NCBI GenBank assembly: GCA_963853835.1
Contig: OY970832.1
Coordinates: forward strand, 28,966,208-29,030,207
From: Calendula officinalis
Taxonomy: Eukaryota; Streptophyta; Magnoliopsida; Asterales; Asteraceae
Direction of reading: 5' to 3'
DNA: 64,000 bases
Under the pieces are notes generated by a model that worked only from the letters and a program-made list of their open reading frames with translations, had not been told where the DNA came from and did not search any database. This document shows, piece by piece, positions 1-12,065 of the stretch. Position numbers and translations under genes: made by a program. Within the stretch, counting starts at the first letter, position 1. Each line of letters opens with the position of its first letter.

Positions 1-120
1 AAACCTTGCGGCGAGAATGTGAAATATGGATCCTCAGCCTAAAATATTAATTATGGGTTTATAATATATTTTAGAGAATATTTATTGATGATTACTAATT
101 AAACTGGGTTTGATTTGTAA

Positions 121-849
121 ATGGCAGCAACAAACACAACGATAACTTACAACAAACTCTCGCGACGTTTCTTTCTAGGAAAGAAAGAACTGACTGGGTC
201 AAATTTCCTCAATTGGAGACGTGATTTTAAAATCATGCTCAGACAAGAGAGGGATAGGATTGACCGAGAAAGAAACGTGTTGAAAGCCCCTGCCGAGGAT
301 GCGAAGAATGAACCAAGACAAGCATTTTACGCTTGTAGGTCACTCGTTTCTTGAAAGATGGCTAAGGGAGCATCAGTAGGTGCACACGTCATGAAAATGA
401 AAGTGCACATTGATCACCTTACTAGACTTGGTCACCACGTGCCATTGCAGTTAGCAATTGACACTGTACTCAACTCATTGTCAGATGACTACAAAGTCTT
501 TGTAGCCAACTACAGCAAACGTAATATGGATAATTCCATTCCCGAGCTACGATCCATGCTCGAGGCTGTTGAGTTGAATATTAAGACCAATTCTAAAAGG
601 AGTCGCACAACTGATGATAGCGATGAAGAAGGGCATGGTGGTAAAGGAAAGGGTAAAACCAATCCTAGCCAAGAAGTGCCTAATGGTAAAGGTATCAAAC
701 ATAAGGTCAAGAAGGTTAAGCCTAACACAACGAGGACCGAGAATCGGTGCTTCAAGTGTGGTGAGGCTGGGCATTGGAAAAGAAATTGTCCAAAGGGTGC
801 AAGTGGTGGTGGAGGAAACGCAAGTTCCTCAGGAGGAGATGGAAAGTGA
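121..849 (+). pseudogene. copia-type Gag remnant with zinc knuckle (element C)
   Basis: Two blocks in one frame, 121-354 and 358-849, are separated by an in-frame TGA at 352-354. The first encodes about 77 residues with the N-terminal Gag pattern (…GSNFLNWRRDFKIML…). The second encodes about 163 residues, ending in a CCHC zinc knuckle CFKCGEAGHWKRNC (about 748-789) and a Gly/Ser-rich tail. Gag would coat the element RNA in cytoplasmic virus-like particles. The central part normally found between these blocks in copia Gag seems missing, so an internal deletion near 350 is likely in addition to the stop. The ATG at 121 is chosen because it is the first in frame and follows an AT-rich leader. 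The family assignment is firm; a working protein is not expected. Confidence 0.75.
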
Positions 850-3277
850 AGGTGACCAGCATGAGATGATGATTCCACAAGCACCAAGTTTTTTATAATT
901 CAGTATTTTATGGATTCAGTAAAACAATTTCATTTTTTTTGGATAATTTTTTATTTTATGTTAAAACAAGTATTTTTTGGTTTTAATAAGAATCCATGTT
1001 TGAATTATATTATGTGTGTGCATGTGTGATAATTACACTAGTCAAGGTTTTATGACTAGATTGTAAGTCAAGTTTTGATTTACTTTATACTTCATGTTTT
1101 ATATTTGTTGATTGTTGTACGATAAATAATGTCTTAGAAGCTCAATACTTAGATACTAGAAATTAGAAGTTTCTTCTAAAGTATTTAAGAGATTTTATGG
1201 GAAGCATAAAGTTCAAAGTACATTGAACTCATTTAAAACATCTTAGGTAATGGATACTTATGATAGTAAGTTTTAAAATATTAGTATTAATATAGTATGA
1301 TTATATTGGATATAATCAAGGTAGACTTTAAAGAGTGTTATTACAAGTCTTTTACACTTGTAATAAAGGAATTTAATGAGGTCATAGTTCCCTAACAGGA
1401 ATATTGGATATTCGTAAAATTCAAGTGAAATGACTTAGACATTAAATGAACTCTTAAAAGGAACAAACTATATTAATGTATTTAAGAATTAAAAGGTATT
1501 ATTGCAAGTCATTTATACTTGTAATAAATACAATATTTAATCAAGTCATAATTCCCTAATAGGAATAATAGATATTTGAGAAATCCAAGAAATGACTTTG
1601 GGATTAAATAAGATTCTTAAAAGACACTAACACACTTAAGAATTGGAAGTATCGTTTCAAGTGTCTTATACTTGTTAGATACAGTAATCAATGAAAGTCA
1701 TGATTCCCTTACAAGGAATGTTGGATATTCGCAAATCCAAAGGATGACTTTGATTATTGATTAATTCTTAAAGGGTTAAACTATAAGTTTTGACTAGGTC
1801 AAAAGAAGTAGTTTAAGTGATGCTTATTTTCCATAAATTTTAGTGGGAGTTATGACTAACATATTCACTAGAGGTACTAATGAATATAGTAAAGTTAGTT
1901 AGGACATTAACAATAAAGAATTACCAAGTCGTTAGCCAAAGAGTTAAGAGAAATAAATGATCATTGATTAGATTATTGCAAACCTAATAGCGTAATCACA
2001 AATCTTGTGATTAATTATTGCATATCTAATAGGATGTTCACATTCCAGTGAACAAGTTAATCATTTAAGGAAATTTCTTTAACTAGTAAGAATATCTACA
2101 AATCAAGTAGCTAAATGAGATTTAGTTACAAGACAAGTTTTATAGATTCAAGAAACTAAAGGAGTTATTTTCCAATCCTCCTTTGTTTACCGAATCATAT
2201 TAAAAGGCAAGACTAGAATATGTTCTAAGTGTTGCATGAACAATATCTAGCAAAGACAAAAGTAATAGTATTCTTAAATACTCGTCTTGTGTCTTTAGTT
2301 TAATAGAAATGACTAATTGTAATTAGTGATAAAAGTTACAATTAAGGAGTCATTAAGCAATCAACACAAACGCAAAGAATAAGTAATGATCCAGTAATAA
2401 TTCAGTATCTATGTCCAGTGAGGAATAGTACATGAGTTAGTATCATTGTTATTTAGAATTTGTATGTTTTACAATATCCATGAATAAAAGTCTATTTATT
2501 CAAAAAGATATAAATCCGTGACTACTCGTCTTTGTGGGAACCTAGATGGGACGTTAACGTCATCGCGGTATTTGGTGGTAGATTCGAAGTTCTTCGAAGA
2601 TAGCTACACAAGTTTTGTGTAAACCAAATATCGGTGGTATTCTGTTGGAGCTCGACGAATATTGGATTGACCACCGTGACAATACTTCGTGGTTGAAAAG
2701 TTCAAAAGTATTGTTCACTAGGATTGTCCTTAAGCCTGAGGTATTTGGTTTGAGATACATTGACTAATGTGCTTTGGTTCGTCTTAGACAATTCTGAAAT
2801 ATGGTTGTCATACGAGGCTTTACTGGGTACAAATGAATTTGTATTTTGAATCGAAATATAACAAGATGGTAATTGCACCTCCTTCCTAGGAGATATATTT
2901 ATAGGTCCTTTGACATGATGACAACTGGAAAGTACATGGCCATGCCCAAACGAACTGATTTGTTCTTTGTCGTTTATCACAACAGTTTGAATCAAGAAGT
3001 CATGAAATGATTTCGAGTACCAGAGTTGATATTTTCTACCATGCTCGTATTCGTTATCACAAATATCGTGCTGAAAGGGATAAACCTAACATAGTTGCCC
3101 AAGAAGTAGAGACAGAGTGTTCTTTACTAGGAGACGCTATTAAAGAGTTTTTCAAGAAACTATACCTGGGTTACACAAAGCTGTTTTTATGGGGTTGGTT
3201 ACCTACATGCCCATCTAGAAGGCCACTGTAGCTCGTATCATTAAGATAAAGGTTACAAACTTGCACAAGTGGGAGTC
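850..3277 (+). other. Decayed interior of element C, no readable pol
   Basis: AT-rich sequence between the gag remnant and the 3' LTR. I could not recognise protease, integrase, reverse transcriptase or RNase H in any frame; short ORFs at 2560-3231 match nothing I know. It holds three diverged ~155-bp repeats (listed separately). A purine run, AAGTGGGAG at 3267-3275, followed by TC and the LTR start, is the probable polypurine tract. Confidence 0.5.
1325..1790 (+). repeat. Three diverged ~155-bp tandem repeats with internal inverted repeats
   Basis: Units start near 1325, 1490 and 1645. Each has, in order, a run of the type CAAGTC..TTA.ACTTGTAATA, then GTCAT..TTCCCTAA.AGGAAT, then GGATATT.G.AAATCCAA, then AATGACTT, then AATTCTTAAA. 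Within each unit TTCC…GGAA and GTCAT…ATGAC can pair, so each could fold into a hairpin. Function is unknown. Confidence 0.55.
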
Positions 3278-3471
3278 TGAAGGATTTATGTGCACAGTTA
3301 GTCAACCTATGATGATACATCCATGCCTACGAAACACTTAAGGGTCACACCGGTGAGTGCATGTTATTCGAGTAAGATATGTAATGATACTTGGAAGAAG
3401 ATTGATTCATAATAGTCATTTATGAATCAAGTTAAGTATTAAGTCAAGTTTGACTTATTACTAGATTAGTC

Positions 3472-3867
3472 TATCTAACTAATTAATACAAGTATTTATA
3501 CATTTACCAAGTTGAGTAAATATACAATGTGTTAATTATAGATTATCCATAATATGATTTAAAGTAATTAAATCATATGGTAATTGGATAATATTATTGT
3601 ATAAATTATATAAAGGTTATTATATAATTAATTATTAAAAGTATTAAATACAAGTATATAATTCGTGTATATCTAACTAATTAATACAAGTATTTATACA
3701 TTTACCAAGTTGAGTAAATATACAATGTGTTAATTATAGATTATCCATAATATGATTTAAAGTAATTAAATCATATGGTAATTGGATAATATTATTGTAT
3801 AAATTATATAAAGGTTATTATATAATTAATTATTAAAAGTATTAAATACAAGTATATAATTCGTGTA
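3472..3867 (+). repeat. 198-bp perfect tandem duplication inside LTR of C
   Basis: Units 3472-3669 and 3670-3867 read as identical to my eye. The unit is very AT-rich and starts TATCTAACTAATTAATACA. It lies upstream of the TATA-like box, in the presumed U3 promoter region. Confidence 0.85.
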
Positions 3868-4031
3868 TATGGGTACCGAATTATTAGTGTATAAATACTA
3901 GCCATTTAATAGTTAAGTGCAATAATAAAAGAATAATAAACTATAAGGGAAGGAAACGTAAAAGGGAAAGTTTAATTAAAGAATAGATATTAATTAAACT
4001 AGAGGGTCCTAAGCGCGCGCAACTTATTTAT

Positions 4032-4040
4032 CTATAAATA
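4032..4040 (+). promoter_or_regulatory. TATA-like box in LTR of C
   Basis: CTATAAATA about 30-40 bp before a run of ACCTTACACC repeats and pyrimidine-rich leader (4070-4110), the usual setting for an LTR transcription start. No experimental support. Confidence 0.4.
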
Positions 4041-4608
4041 AGAGGCTTAGGGTAACCCTAAAACCCTTACACCTTACACCTTACACGCATACTTCCTCCC
4101 TCCCTCTCCCTTGTTCGGCCGAATACCCAAGAACACCAACCTTGGTGTTCTTCGTTCTTCGTGTTCTTCGTGTTCTTCAAGTCTTGAAGATCCAAGATCA
4201 TTACAAGGACCAACTAGAAGGTCGCTCGTCGTGTTCATCATCAGTGGACTAACTTAAGCAAGATTAAGGTATGTTTTGAGAAAGCCTTTTCTTCCTTCTC
4301 CTCTTGTTCGAATTCGACCACCAAGAACCCTAGGGTTCTTGGTTAGCCGTCGAATACACACAAGCATGTGTGTGTGTTTGAGTTTTTCGTACAAGATTTC
4401 TTTCATTGTTAATCTAATCTAGATTTTCAAGATCCCAATCCTTTAGGGTTTAAGGATTAAGTTTAATCCCACTTCCGCTTCTAGGGATTAAATTAGTTAG
4501 TTGGTTTTAACCGGTCAAGAACAAGTTCATGTTCTTGGTCAGTGTGGTTCGAACCAAGTGACTAGGAGGTTGACCCATGTAGTCAATCAGTGTTAATGAA
4601 ACCCTTCA

Positions 4609-5583
4609 TGATGTACGAACACACCTACCAAACACACACTTGTGTGTGCCTGAGTTTCGACGACCGGAAGGTATTGGTTCGTCGGGACGCTAGAAGGTTG
4701 CTGCTGTTGCCGGAGCAGAGGTGTCTTCGTCGGGGTGAGGAGGAAACATAAACAAGAGAGCTCGTCGGAGCTTCGGAGGTGGTTCTTCTTATTTGCCGGG
4801 AATTTTGCTGCCGGAAAACATGGATGGTGGCGGCTGCTTTATTGTCACCGAGAGAGACGAATAGGGTTATACGGAAAATAGTTTTAGGGTTAGGTAGAGT
4901 TTATAAGTGTTAGGTTTTTATTGGATGGAGAAATAAAATAAAGTGTTATAAAGCATTGAAGTGTCTCGATGGGGGTGGGGGTACGTCTGGCCACTAGGGG
5001 TGGTTTGAAATTTTAAAGAGTTTACTTGGCAAATATTAGGTATACATTAGTACTGGTATATTTTTCAAGTATATTTTTATCGAGGTTTTACTCATATTTT
5101 GATGGTGATCATATACCAGTTGAAAGTTACGAGTTCAGATGTATATATGACTATTTTCAGTATTCTCGTATTACCCTGGGTATTTAAGAGTCATTGCTTG
5201 TTTACTAATAGCATAACATGTTTCATACTTTGCTTTTCGTATCGGTTTGTTTGTTTGGGTTATTCTATCATATAAATTGTAAACTTTATATTTTTGATTT
5301 AGTTCATAATTATTTCGAGTCACCAACTCGCTAAATTTACAGCTCTAACTATATGACACACAAACTAACTTTTGCATAAATAATAATGATGTGAACTAAT
5401 GGGACATGATATAAGGGTTTCGCTAATCTTAATTACGATCTAGTTAATATCATAAATGATATTAGGGTTTATCGCTAGACTTAAATGAAATGAAATGCTT
5501 TCATAAATTAAATTAGGGTTTTAGTACACTATTAGGGTTACAATGAATGTCGAATTAAATGCCTAAATTTTAGGGTTGTCACA
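4609..5583 (-). repeat. 3' LTR of B (distal part; cut by element C)
   Basis: Aligns closely with 28648-29179, 32307-32504 and 41591-41831. In the minus orientation it starts TGTGACAACCC right after the polypurine tract at 5584-5590. The rest of this LTR should lie left of the window, on the other side of element C. Confidence 0.85.
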
Positions 5584-8500
5584 TTCTCCCATTGTTAAAG
5601 AAATTTCGTCCCGAAATTTAAGACAATGTAATAATAGGTTAGTGGTCGAAAGAAAGGTGTGAATGTTGGCGTTTCATGGATTCTACTTTTGTTTAGATGA
5701 ATCTTGGTTAACTTTCTCATTTGATTTTCGTTAATAAGATTAATATGTGTAGATGTTATCAAGCGGTCAAAAATTTTCCAAATCGTATTGTGACTACTAG
5801 AAGTTTGACATAACTAGTGATAAAAAGAAAACTTATTGAAATTGGTCCCCATTTCTATTCGGAAATCTCGAGCTGTTGCAGGAGACATGAAAGTAGGCAT
5901 AACAGGTTTAACACTTGGTGATATAGATTACAATCTCCTTTGTCGTATTAGGCCTCTAGTACATCTTTTCATATGTTTGTACATTTTATCAGCACTGAGA
6001 TGAATCGAGTATTTAGATTCATGATCTTCGTCCAAAATGAAGTCGCAAGGGCTTCCAAAGCTTAGGACTTATATTCAATTCACGATGTATACAATGTTCC
6101 ATTAGGCGTGGTTTTTTTTTGTTTTTTTTTTAGTTGTTTCTCCATACTGCAAAGAAATTCTCCTTTAGTGTTCTCTTATTTTAGAATATCGATTTGGAAA
6201 TCGCGGGTTTAGGAAGAGAGATATGTGAAGAGAGATTTGTTCGAATAGGAATTTCTAATGCTCGCACTTGACGCGTGGTTGATTCGTTCCTTTCGACTAA
6301 GGGTGTCGGCCACTATGTGGCCTTCTTGGAATGCTTCTTGATTTCGTAGTCGTTAACATTTAGAAATCTTGACTTGATATTGTTGCCTTGTGTCTAAGCT
6401 CTCCTGATCGAAAATATGTTGAAGGCTTTAGTGGTCAGTAAAGATAGTAATTTCAGTTCCGAACAGATAATGTCTCAAGATTTTCAATGTGAATACTATT
6501 GCGGCTAGTTCGAGATCACGAGTGGGTAGTTCTTCTAATGGAATTTCGGTTATCGAGAGACATATGAGATTTCTCTTCCATTTTGCATTGATACGCAACC
6601 TATTCCTTAATGTGACGAATTGCTAAATATGATGAAGTTTTCATTTCCTTTAGGGTTTGAAATATGTTTTCTTGATTCTCATTCTAGTCTAATTTCTTAT
6701 CCTTTTTAGGTCGAAGGGGTTAGGGTTTGGGCCACTTTGGTTTAATCTCGAATAAACCGTCGGTCAGTAGCCGGTAAAGACGAGAAATTGTCGTAATTCT
6801 ATCGATGACTTCAGGACTTCTCAAGTTTTAATCGCCTCAGTCTTTGTGGGATCTACATGTAGAATCTTCTCATCTGTCACATGACCTAGATATTTGATGT
6901 AAAGTTTCTCATTTTCAAATAGTTTCAAAATTTGTTTAGGGTGTCCTTCGTGTTTGACTTGGTTAAGGAATAGAATAGGATATCGTCTATAGATACGATG
7001 GTAAACTTATCGAGGTATTGCTTACACAACAAGAGTTAAACGAAAAGGGCATATAGAGAAATTTATAATGACAATACGAGTTTTGAATGTGATTACGTAC
7101 ATCTCTTCTTCACGAAATTTCAGCTGGTGATAACTCGAGCGCCAATAAATTATAGAATATAAGATCGATCCTTGTAATTGGTTGAATAGATCATCAATAC
7201 GCAGAAGTTGATAGCGATTCATAATGGATACTTTGTATAATTCCCGATAGGCTATTAGCATTTGTTTAGATCTATTATGATATTCATACGTATCGAAAAG
7301 ATTTTTATTGGGAAATGTTCAGTCGAGGGCATCTTAAAGATAGAAGTTTTGATATTTGTAGAGGAAATTTTCACGTCCTGGGTGGATTTAGAAGATAAGG
7401 TTGTCGTGCGAAGTGAGGCTCTTGGGATTAGTTTAGTTATGAATTTAATTCGACAAGGGAAATTGATATATTATTAATTCTTTTAGGAGTATTTTCTAAT
7501 GGTTTTATATGATAGGTATGTCTTCGATTCATCGTTCGACGGTATTGATTTCTAACGTGTAAGCTATGGATGATTAATGTGCGTTTCCTAAGATCTTGCA
7601 AGCTTCGATGTAACTCGATCTCTTGTTCATCTTGATGCTAGGGTTTCTCTAATAAGTATTTGAATTTTAAAGTCTTCCAACTCTCAATTCTTGTTGAAAT
7701 CTTCAGCCAACGATCCGTTCCATTTGTACCTCAAGTTTCCCCGGTTCAGTCTATGATGGCAGAATGATTCTCATGGGTTGGGTCCTTCGTAGGATAACTT
7801 TTCGAGACTAGTTAAATTTTATTATATTTAAATTCTATGTTAATGTCTAACTGGAGGGAGACAAAGACTACATTTGGTGGTCTAAGTTTGATAGCGCTGA
7901 AATAGAATGATTAAGTTGCTAAGAGATACTAGTGGTGGTGTTAAAGTCTTCATGCTTCTCAATCTTTGATCATAACGATTTTCCATTGGATGGTCATTTA
8001 TTTTCGTTCCTATTCAACGCGAAATATTCTTGACATGATCTCCATCATTTGTTCTTCTCACTTCTTCTCAAGTGATTTGTTGTTATAATCGCTTTCGTGA
8101 TTAGTCAAGAAGGCTTCATTCCATAGTTGACTCATTTCCATTTTGTTCTCTAATCTTAACACTAATAAGGATAGGTTTCATCAATTGTTTGATTCCTTTC
8201 AATAATCCATGACTTTGATAATTCCACATTGTATCATGTAATTATAAACTCGGTGGCCAGGCGCTTTTCTAATTTCATGATACAATATTTCTTCATCACT
8301 GTCACTTCATAGCTTAATTCATGAATGCTAGTGTTTTCTCCATACTCCTATCGTATGCGAAAACCAAGAATTGTACTATTGTTTCAACGAGGATGTGGAA
8401 TCCTTTCCTTATAATGCATCTTGCAAACAATTTTAAAAGTAGTGCCTAAAGTTCGTTCTAGAGGCATAATAGAGATGACGATACTCTTGTGAGGTACAGT

Positions 8501-9155
8501 GTGTGAAAGTGATACATAGTTGGTGATAGGAATATATCGTGTGTGATTAAAGTATGCATGTGTAGATGTGTTTTCTTATCCAATATCCACTGATGATGCG
8601 TCACCATGCTCCATGTACAGTAGAGTAGTAAAATAGTCACCGCGCGTTGACGTTCTTTAATAATCCTAACTATGTGTCTACGTGTAAGTGGTTAGTGAAA
8701 TATAAGTAGGGTATCGAATATAAGTGTCAAGGTATGTGGTGTAAGAGTACAATGAATAATGTAGTTGATTTGATAGTTTCTCAAGGGTGGTCTAACATAT
8801 AAGCATCTAATGATATCAAATATTTCACCTAAGTCAAGTATACAGTAAGTGTAAAAGCAAAGGGAATACTACTAAGGCACGGGTCTTATGAATGATATGA
8901 AATGCACCTCTATATGTTATGAGACTCTATGTGAAAGTTAACTCAATATAAAATTAGCTCTATATAAAATGCAGAACTATATTAAATGAGACTCTATGTA
9001 AAATGTAACTTTAAATGAAATGAGACTCTTATATAAAATGCAACTCTATATGAATGAGACTTTGGATGCCACGAACACGTTTTGACTCAAAATAGTTTTG
9101 TCCAAAAATCTTTTTGAAGTTATAGATTAGTTTAACTAATTCACTATAACCAAGG
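5584..9155 (-). pseudogene. Decayed gypsy gag-pol interior of element B
   Basis: Read on the minus strand, relics of the polyprotein appear in the same order as in element F. The LTR-proximal phrase ATTTCGTCCCGAAATTTAAG is at 5607-5626. An RNase H region near 6380-6600 parallels F 22320-22540. The xxDD region of reverse transcriptase is near 6965-7030, and an RT N-terminal block at about 7060-7261 still reads as YRELYKV…NRYQLLRIDDLFNQLQ. The distance from LTR to RNase H is roughly 800 bp, against about 1650 bp in F, so most of integrase seems deleted. Sequence from about 7300 to 9155 has no readable protein and probably represents gag plus leader. Many stops and frameshifts; no function expected. 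Confidence 0.7.
8895..9062 (+). repeat. Degenerate minisatellite near the 5' leader of B
   Basis: Repeats of the pattern GA(G)ACTCTATnTnAAATGnAACTC(TATAT), about 18-40 bp apart, seven or so steps. Simple-sequence expansion in the leader, about 100 bp from the primer-binding site. Confidence 0.55.
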
Positions 9156-9167
9156 GCTCTGATACCA
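9156..9167 (-). promoter_or_regulatory. Primer-binding site of element B (initiator Met tRNA type)
   Basis: GCTCTGATACCA on the plus strand, i.e. TGGTATCAGAGC on the element strand, 3 bp from the LTR start at 9171. This is the common plant PBS complementary to the 3' end of initiator methionine tRNA. Confidence 0.9.
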
Positions 9168-9170
9168 ATC

Positions 9171-10911
9171 TGTCACACCCCGCCAAAAATGATTTTATAG
9201 TAATAAATGATTTGCAGAAGAACATGATGTAACATTCATGAGTAACACAACTATAATTATTGCAAACATCTAATAGTTTTAAAATGTAATTAAATATCTG
9301 AATTAAGTATTATCCAAAATTTATATCTAACTGAAAAAGGTTAAAATAAAATTAATGTTTAGGAATGAAAAGACGTTCGTGGCATCTCGACAATATGCAT
9401 GTTCATGATCCAAAGTCTAAGAACTCAATGCTTCTCCTATTTACCTGAAAAACATATATAAAATGATCAACAAAATTATTGAGTGCACATGTTTAGTGTT
9501 TGTTTTCAAAAACAGGGTTTTGTAAGCCGAACGTGGCAAAATCGTATAGTAAAATGTTATTTGAAAATGATTTGAAATACAAAGTTTTTGTGTGTTAACC
9601 AGCATAAATTGTATAATGAAGTAAAGTTTTGAGTTACCCAAAATGTATATGTGCCAAATGGTAAAAATATGTGTGATGATAAGATGTTCAAAAATGATTT
9701 GATATAAAGAAATATTGTAATAAAATTTGATATGTAAAGACATTTATGTAAATAAAATAGTAAGATTGTAAGGATTAGTAAATATTGAAAATGCATGACT
9801 GGTGTCCCCAACAGTTAGCTACGCCATTGAGTTAATATGCCGACCCTAAGTCCATAATCAAACTGCAACTCTAAGTGTGATGTTTCTGTTCTCTAAGATA
9901 TGCACTCCCCTGACGGTTGGGTAGAACCGTTAAAGTAACAACAAAAATGTGAGAGGAAGAGTCTCAGCCAATGGTACCATCCGCACATCCAGGGCCTAGT
10001 CGCAACTAGCTAAGACTATGGCATGTAAGCATCTACCTATGCACTACACCTACTTAGTCCGAGCATAAAGACTGTTTGTCATGGTTTGAATAATGTATCA
10101 TCACAATAAAAATAATGTAAACATTTAAACAAAAACAGTTGATATGTTTTTCACCCCAAAAGTTTGTAAAAGCAGTAAATAAAAATACGGTAAAACTGGG
10201 GCTGTGGACTCACAGTCACAATAAGATTTATTAAATACGAAGTGATGAAAATGTAAACATGTATAAAAGTAGTTGATATGTTTTTCACCCCAAAGTTGTA
10301 AAACAGTAAAAAGAGTAAAAAGGGGCTGTTGACTCACCTGGTGCAAAGCTTCCAAAAATGCAATTATGCAAAATGCAATATCCAACCAAACGACTTCTAG
10401 TGCCCTAAGTGCATTAAAGTAACCATGAGCGATACGTTGGTGACCCTATAGAATGAATTTCGTATCCTAAATGCGATAAGTTGTATTTTATAAGTTTTAA
10501 AATTTTATATTTTCTATCAATTAAATTAATATGTTATTGATTAAATTAATAATTAAACAGATAATACATAAAACAATAGTTTGTTAAATTATTAAATGAA
10601 TAAATAATAAATATTAATTAATTAAATCACTTTATTATAGTTTAATTCAAAATCCCAGTTATAATAAAATAAAAGATTTTGGGTTTCAAACTTGCATTAC
10701 CGGTTATTTAGGCTTTGCGACGGCGACGGGAACACGCCGGAGGTCCACTACTGTGGGAAGGCTTCTACGTCTGAAATCACACTTGCCGGGAACGAAAACA
10801 TCTCCCTGATGAAACACCGATGAAGTTCACGTAACCCACACATAAAATAAGTCGAACAATCCATCAACTCGTATACAAAATCATGTATATGTATCTGTGT
10901 TTGTGGGGGAG
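9171..10911 (-). repeat. 5' LTR of B, segment 1
   Basis: Starts TGTCACACCCCGCCAAAAATGA, closely like the LTR start of element F, so B and F are related families. It is interrupted at 10911 by element A; the last five bases GGGAG are the left target-site copy. It contains a duplicated CACCCC…GGGG block (separate entry). Confidence 0.85.
10136..10338 (+). repeat. Duplicated CACCCC/GGGG block in LTR of B
   Basis: Two copies, about 10136-10213 and 10271-10338, of AGTTGATATGTTTTTCACCCC…GTAAAA…GGGGCTGT(G/T)GACTCAC. CCCC and GGGG in each copy can pair. Element F has a single copy of the same block in each LTR (around 18873-18949 and 27182-27257). Confidence 0.7.
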
Positions 10912-11183
10912 TGTTAGGACCAATATTGTAACAAGGTTTCGATCTTTATTTCCGTTAGTTAACTTTTCCTTGTTAAGTGGTAGAAGTATATAATGTAGTA
11001 TGTCCGACTTACAATGTAAGCTTTCCCACACAATTACTGTATACACATTTCTGAAAGTTTCATTCATCTCGTTCTCTCTCTTTTACACACACCAAATACA
11101 CCAAGAACACACACACTAATTCTTCAATTTCTCATCATTTCTTAATGGATTAGCTTGATTTTAGTCATAATACGATCTTATCA
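10912..11183 (+). repeat. 5' LTR of element A
   Basis: TGTTAGGACC…GATCTTATCA, 272 bp. TATA-like TATATAAT at 10987-10994 suggests transcription starting near 11020. A run of ACACACAC near 11100 is where the two LTRs differ and where element F entered the other copy. Confidence 0.92.
10987..10994 (+). promoter_or_regulatory. TATA-like box in LTR of A
   Basis: TATATAAT, about 75 bp into the LTR, with short U3 and downstream pyrimidine-rich R/U5. A matching copy lies in the 3' LTR (about 17881-17888). Confidence 0.45.
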
Positions 11184-11185
11184 AT

Positions 11186-11197
11186 TGGTATCAGAGC
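11186..11197 (+). promoter_or_regulatory. Primer-binding site of element A
   Basis: TGGTATCAGAGC, 2 bp after the LTR end (CA at 11182-11183). A second TGGTATCAGAGC is repeated at 11233-11244, within the leader, so the PBS region looks duplicated. Confidence 0.9.
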
Positions 11198-11654
11198 ATA
11201 ATTTCATCTTGAAAACGATCCAAATCTATCAATTGGTATCAGAGCGAAATCTCTCTGCGAGAAGATCCAAAATCGAGCTAAAATGATCAAGATCTGAGAA
11301 AAAGTGAAGAAAAGTTTGTTCGTCAATGAGAAATTTAATGTTGTAAAATTTTTGTCCAAATCGAAGATTTGATCATGGATTAGTGTTTCTCCAGTATTTC
11401 TAAGCATAATAGAATCAAATTCAGATCAATTCCGTCAACAATCGATCTTCAATTTGATGATTTTAGAGAAAAAGTGAAAAAGTTCAAAAGTTGCTGTAAA
11501 TCGAAGAATCGAAGCTTTTGTGTTATGGATTGAAGAAATTGATCGGATCAAAGTGTTAGCAATTAGATTTCGAGCAACTAGCAAAAAGAATCACTGAATT
11601 CGGTGAAGAATTAAGCAAAATCAGATTGAAATGGTGATGTTCGAGCCGTATTCG

Positions 11655-11850
11655 TACGCTACTTAGTTCGGCTTCAAGAACTAAGAACAAGTTCGATCCA
11701 TAGTAGTTCGGCCCGAAGATTCGATCCATACCAAGTTCGGCCCGAACTGTTAAGAAGTTCGGCCCACATAGAGTTCGGCCCGAAATGTTAAGAAGTTCGG
11801 CCCAGTTTCTTTCACAAGTTCGGCATTTTTCACTAGTTCGGCTTCAATCA
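11655..11850 (+). repeat. AGTTCGGCCC repeat cluster in leader of A
   Basis: At least eight occurrences of AGTTCGGC, most continuing to AGTTCGGCCCGAA, whose core TTCGGCCCGAA is nearly self-complementary. Irregular spacing of 20-40 bp. Lies between the PBS and the ORF. Confidence 0.65.
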
Positions 11851-12065
11851 GAAATCAACAGGTTCGATTAATAATCATCCCTTCAATCAATTCGATCTTA
11901 ACCTTCAATCAATTCGATTCGATCTTAACGAATTTGATTTCAATATTTAATCATAACCTTCAATCGATCTTAGATTTCGTTAATCAAAGGATTGAAACAC
12001 TGTATTTGGCAATATCACTTAGAACGTAAAACTTCAAAACTTCAATCTGCAATTGCAAATCAAAA

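Larger units (their letters stand above)
1..4608 (+). mobile_element. Element C: Ty1/copia retrotransposon, 5' end outside window
   Basis: Plus-strand element with a copia-type gag remnant near the window start, a long decayed interior and a 3' LTR ending at 4608. The inferred LTR (3278-4608) opens with TGAAGG and closes with CCTTCA, a perfect 6-bp terminal inverted repeat. A purine tract (AAGTGGGAG) lies just before it. The base after 4608 resumes, exactly at TGATG, sequence that is also found from 28648 on, so the element is inserted in the left LTR of element B. TGATG (4609-4613) is the expected right target-site copy; its partner would lie left of the window. No protease, integrase or RT can be read, so the element is dead or non-autonomous. 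Confidence 0.75.
3278..4608 (+). repeat. 3' LTR of element C
   Basis: Inferred 1331-bp LTR, TGAAGG…CCTTCA, preceded by a purine tract and followed by host LTR sequence. It contains a TATA-like box at 4032-4040 and CT-rich leader-like DNA after it. The 5' partner is not in the window, so the left boundary rests on the inverted repeat, the purine tract and the exact right junction. Confidence 0.7.

Noticed and set aside
3007..3231. 74-residue plus-strand ORF near the end of the element C interior
   Set aside because: No recognisable motif, short, and surrounded by decayed DNA; coding status not supported.
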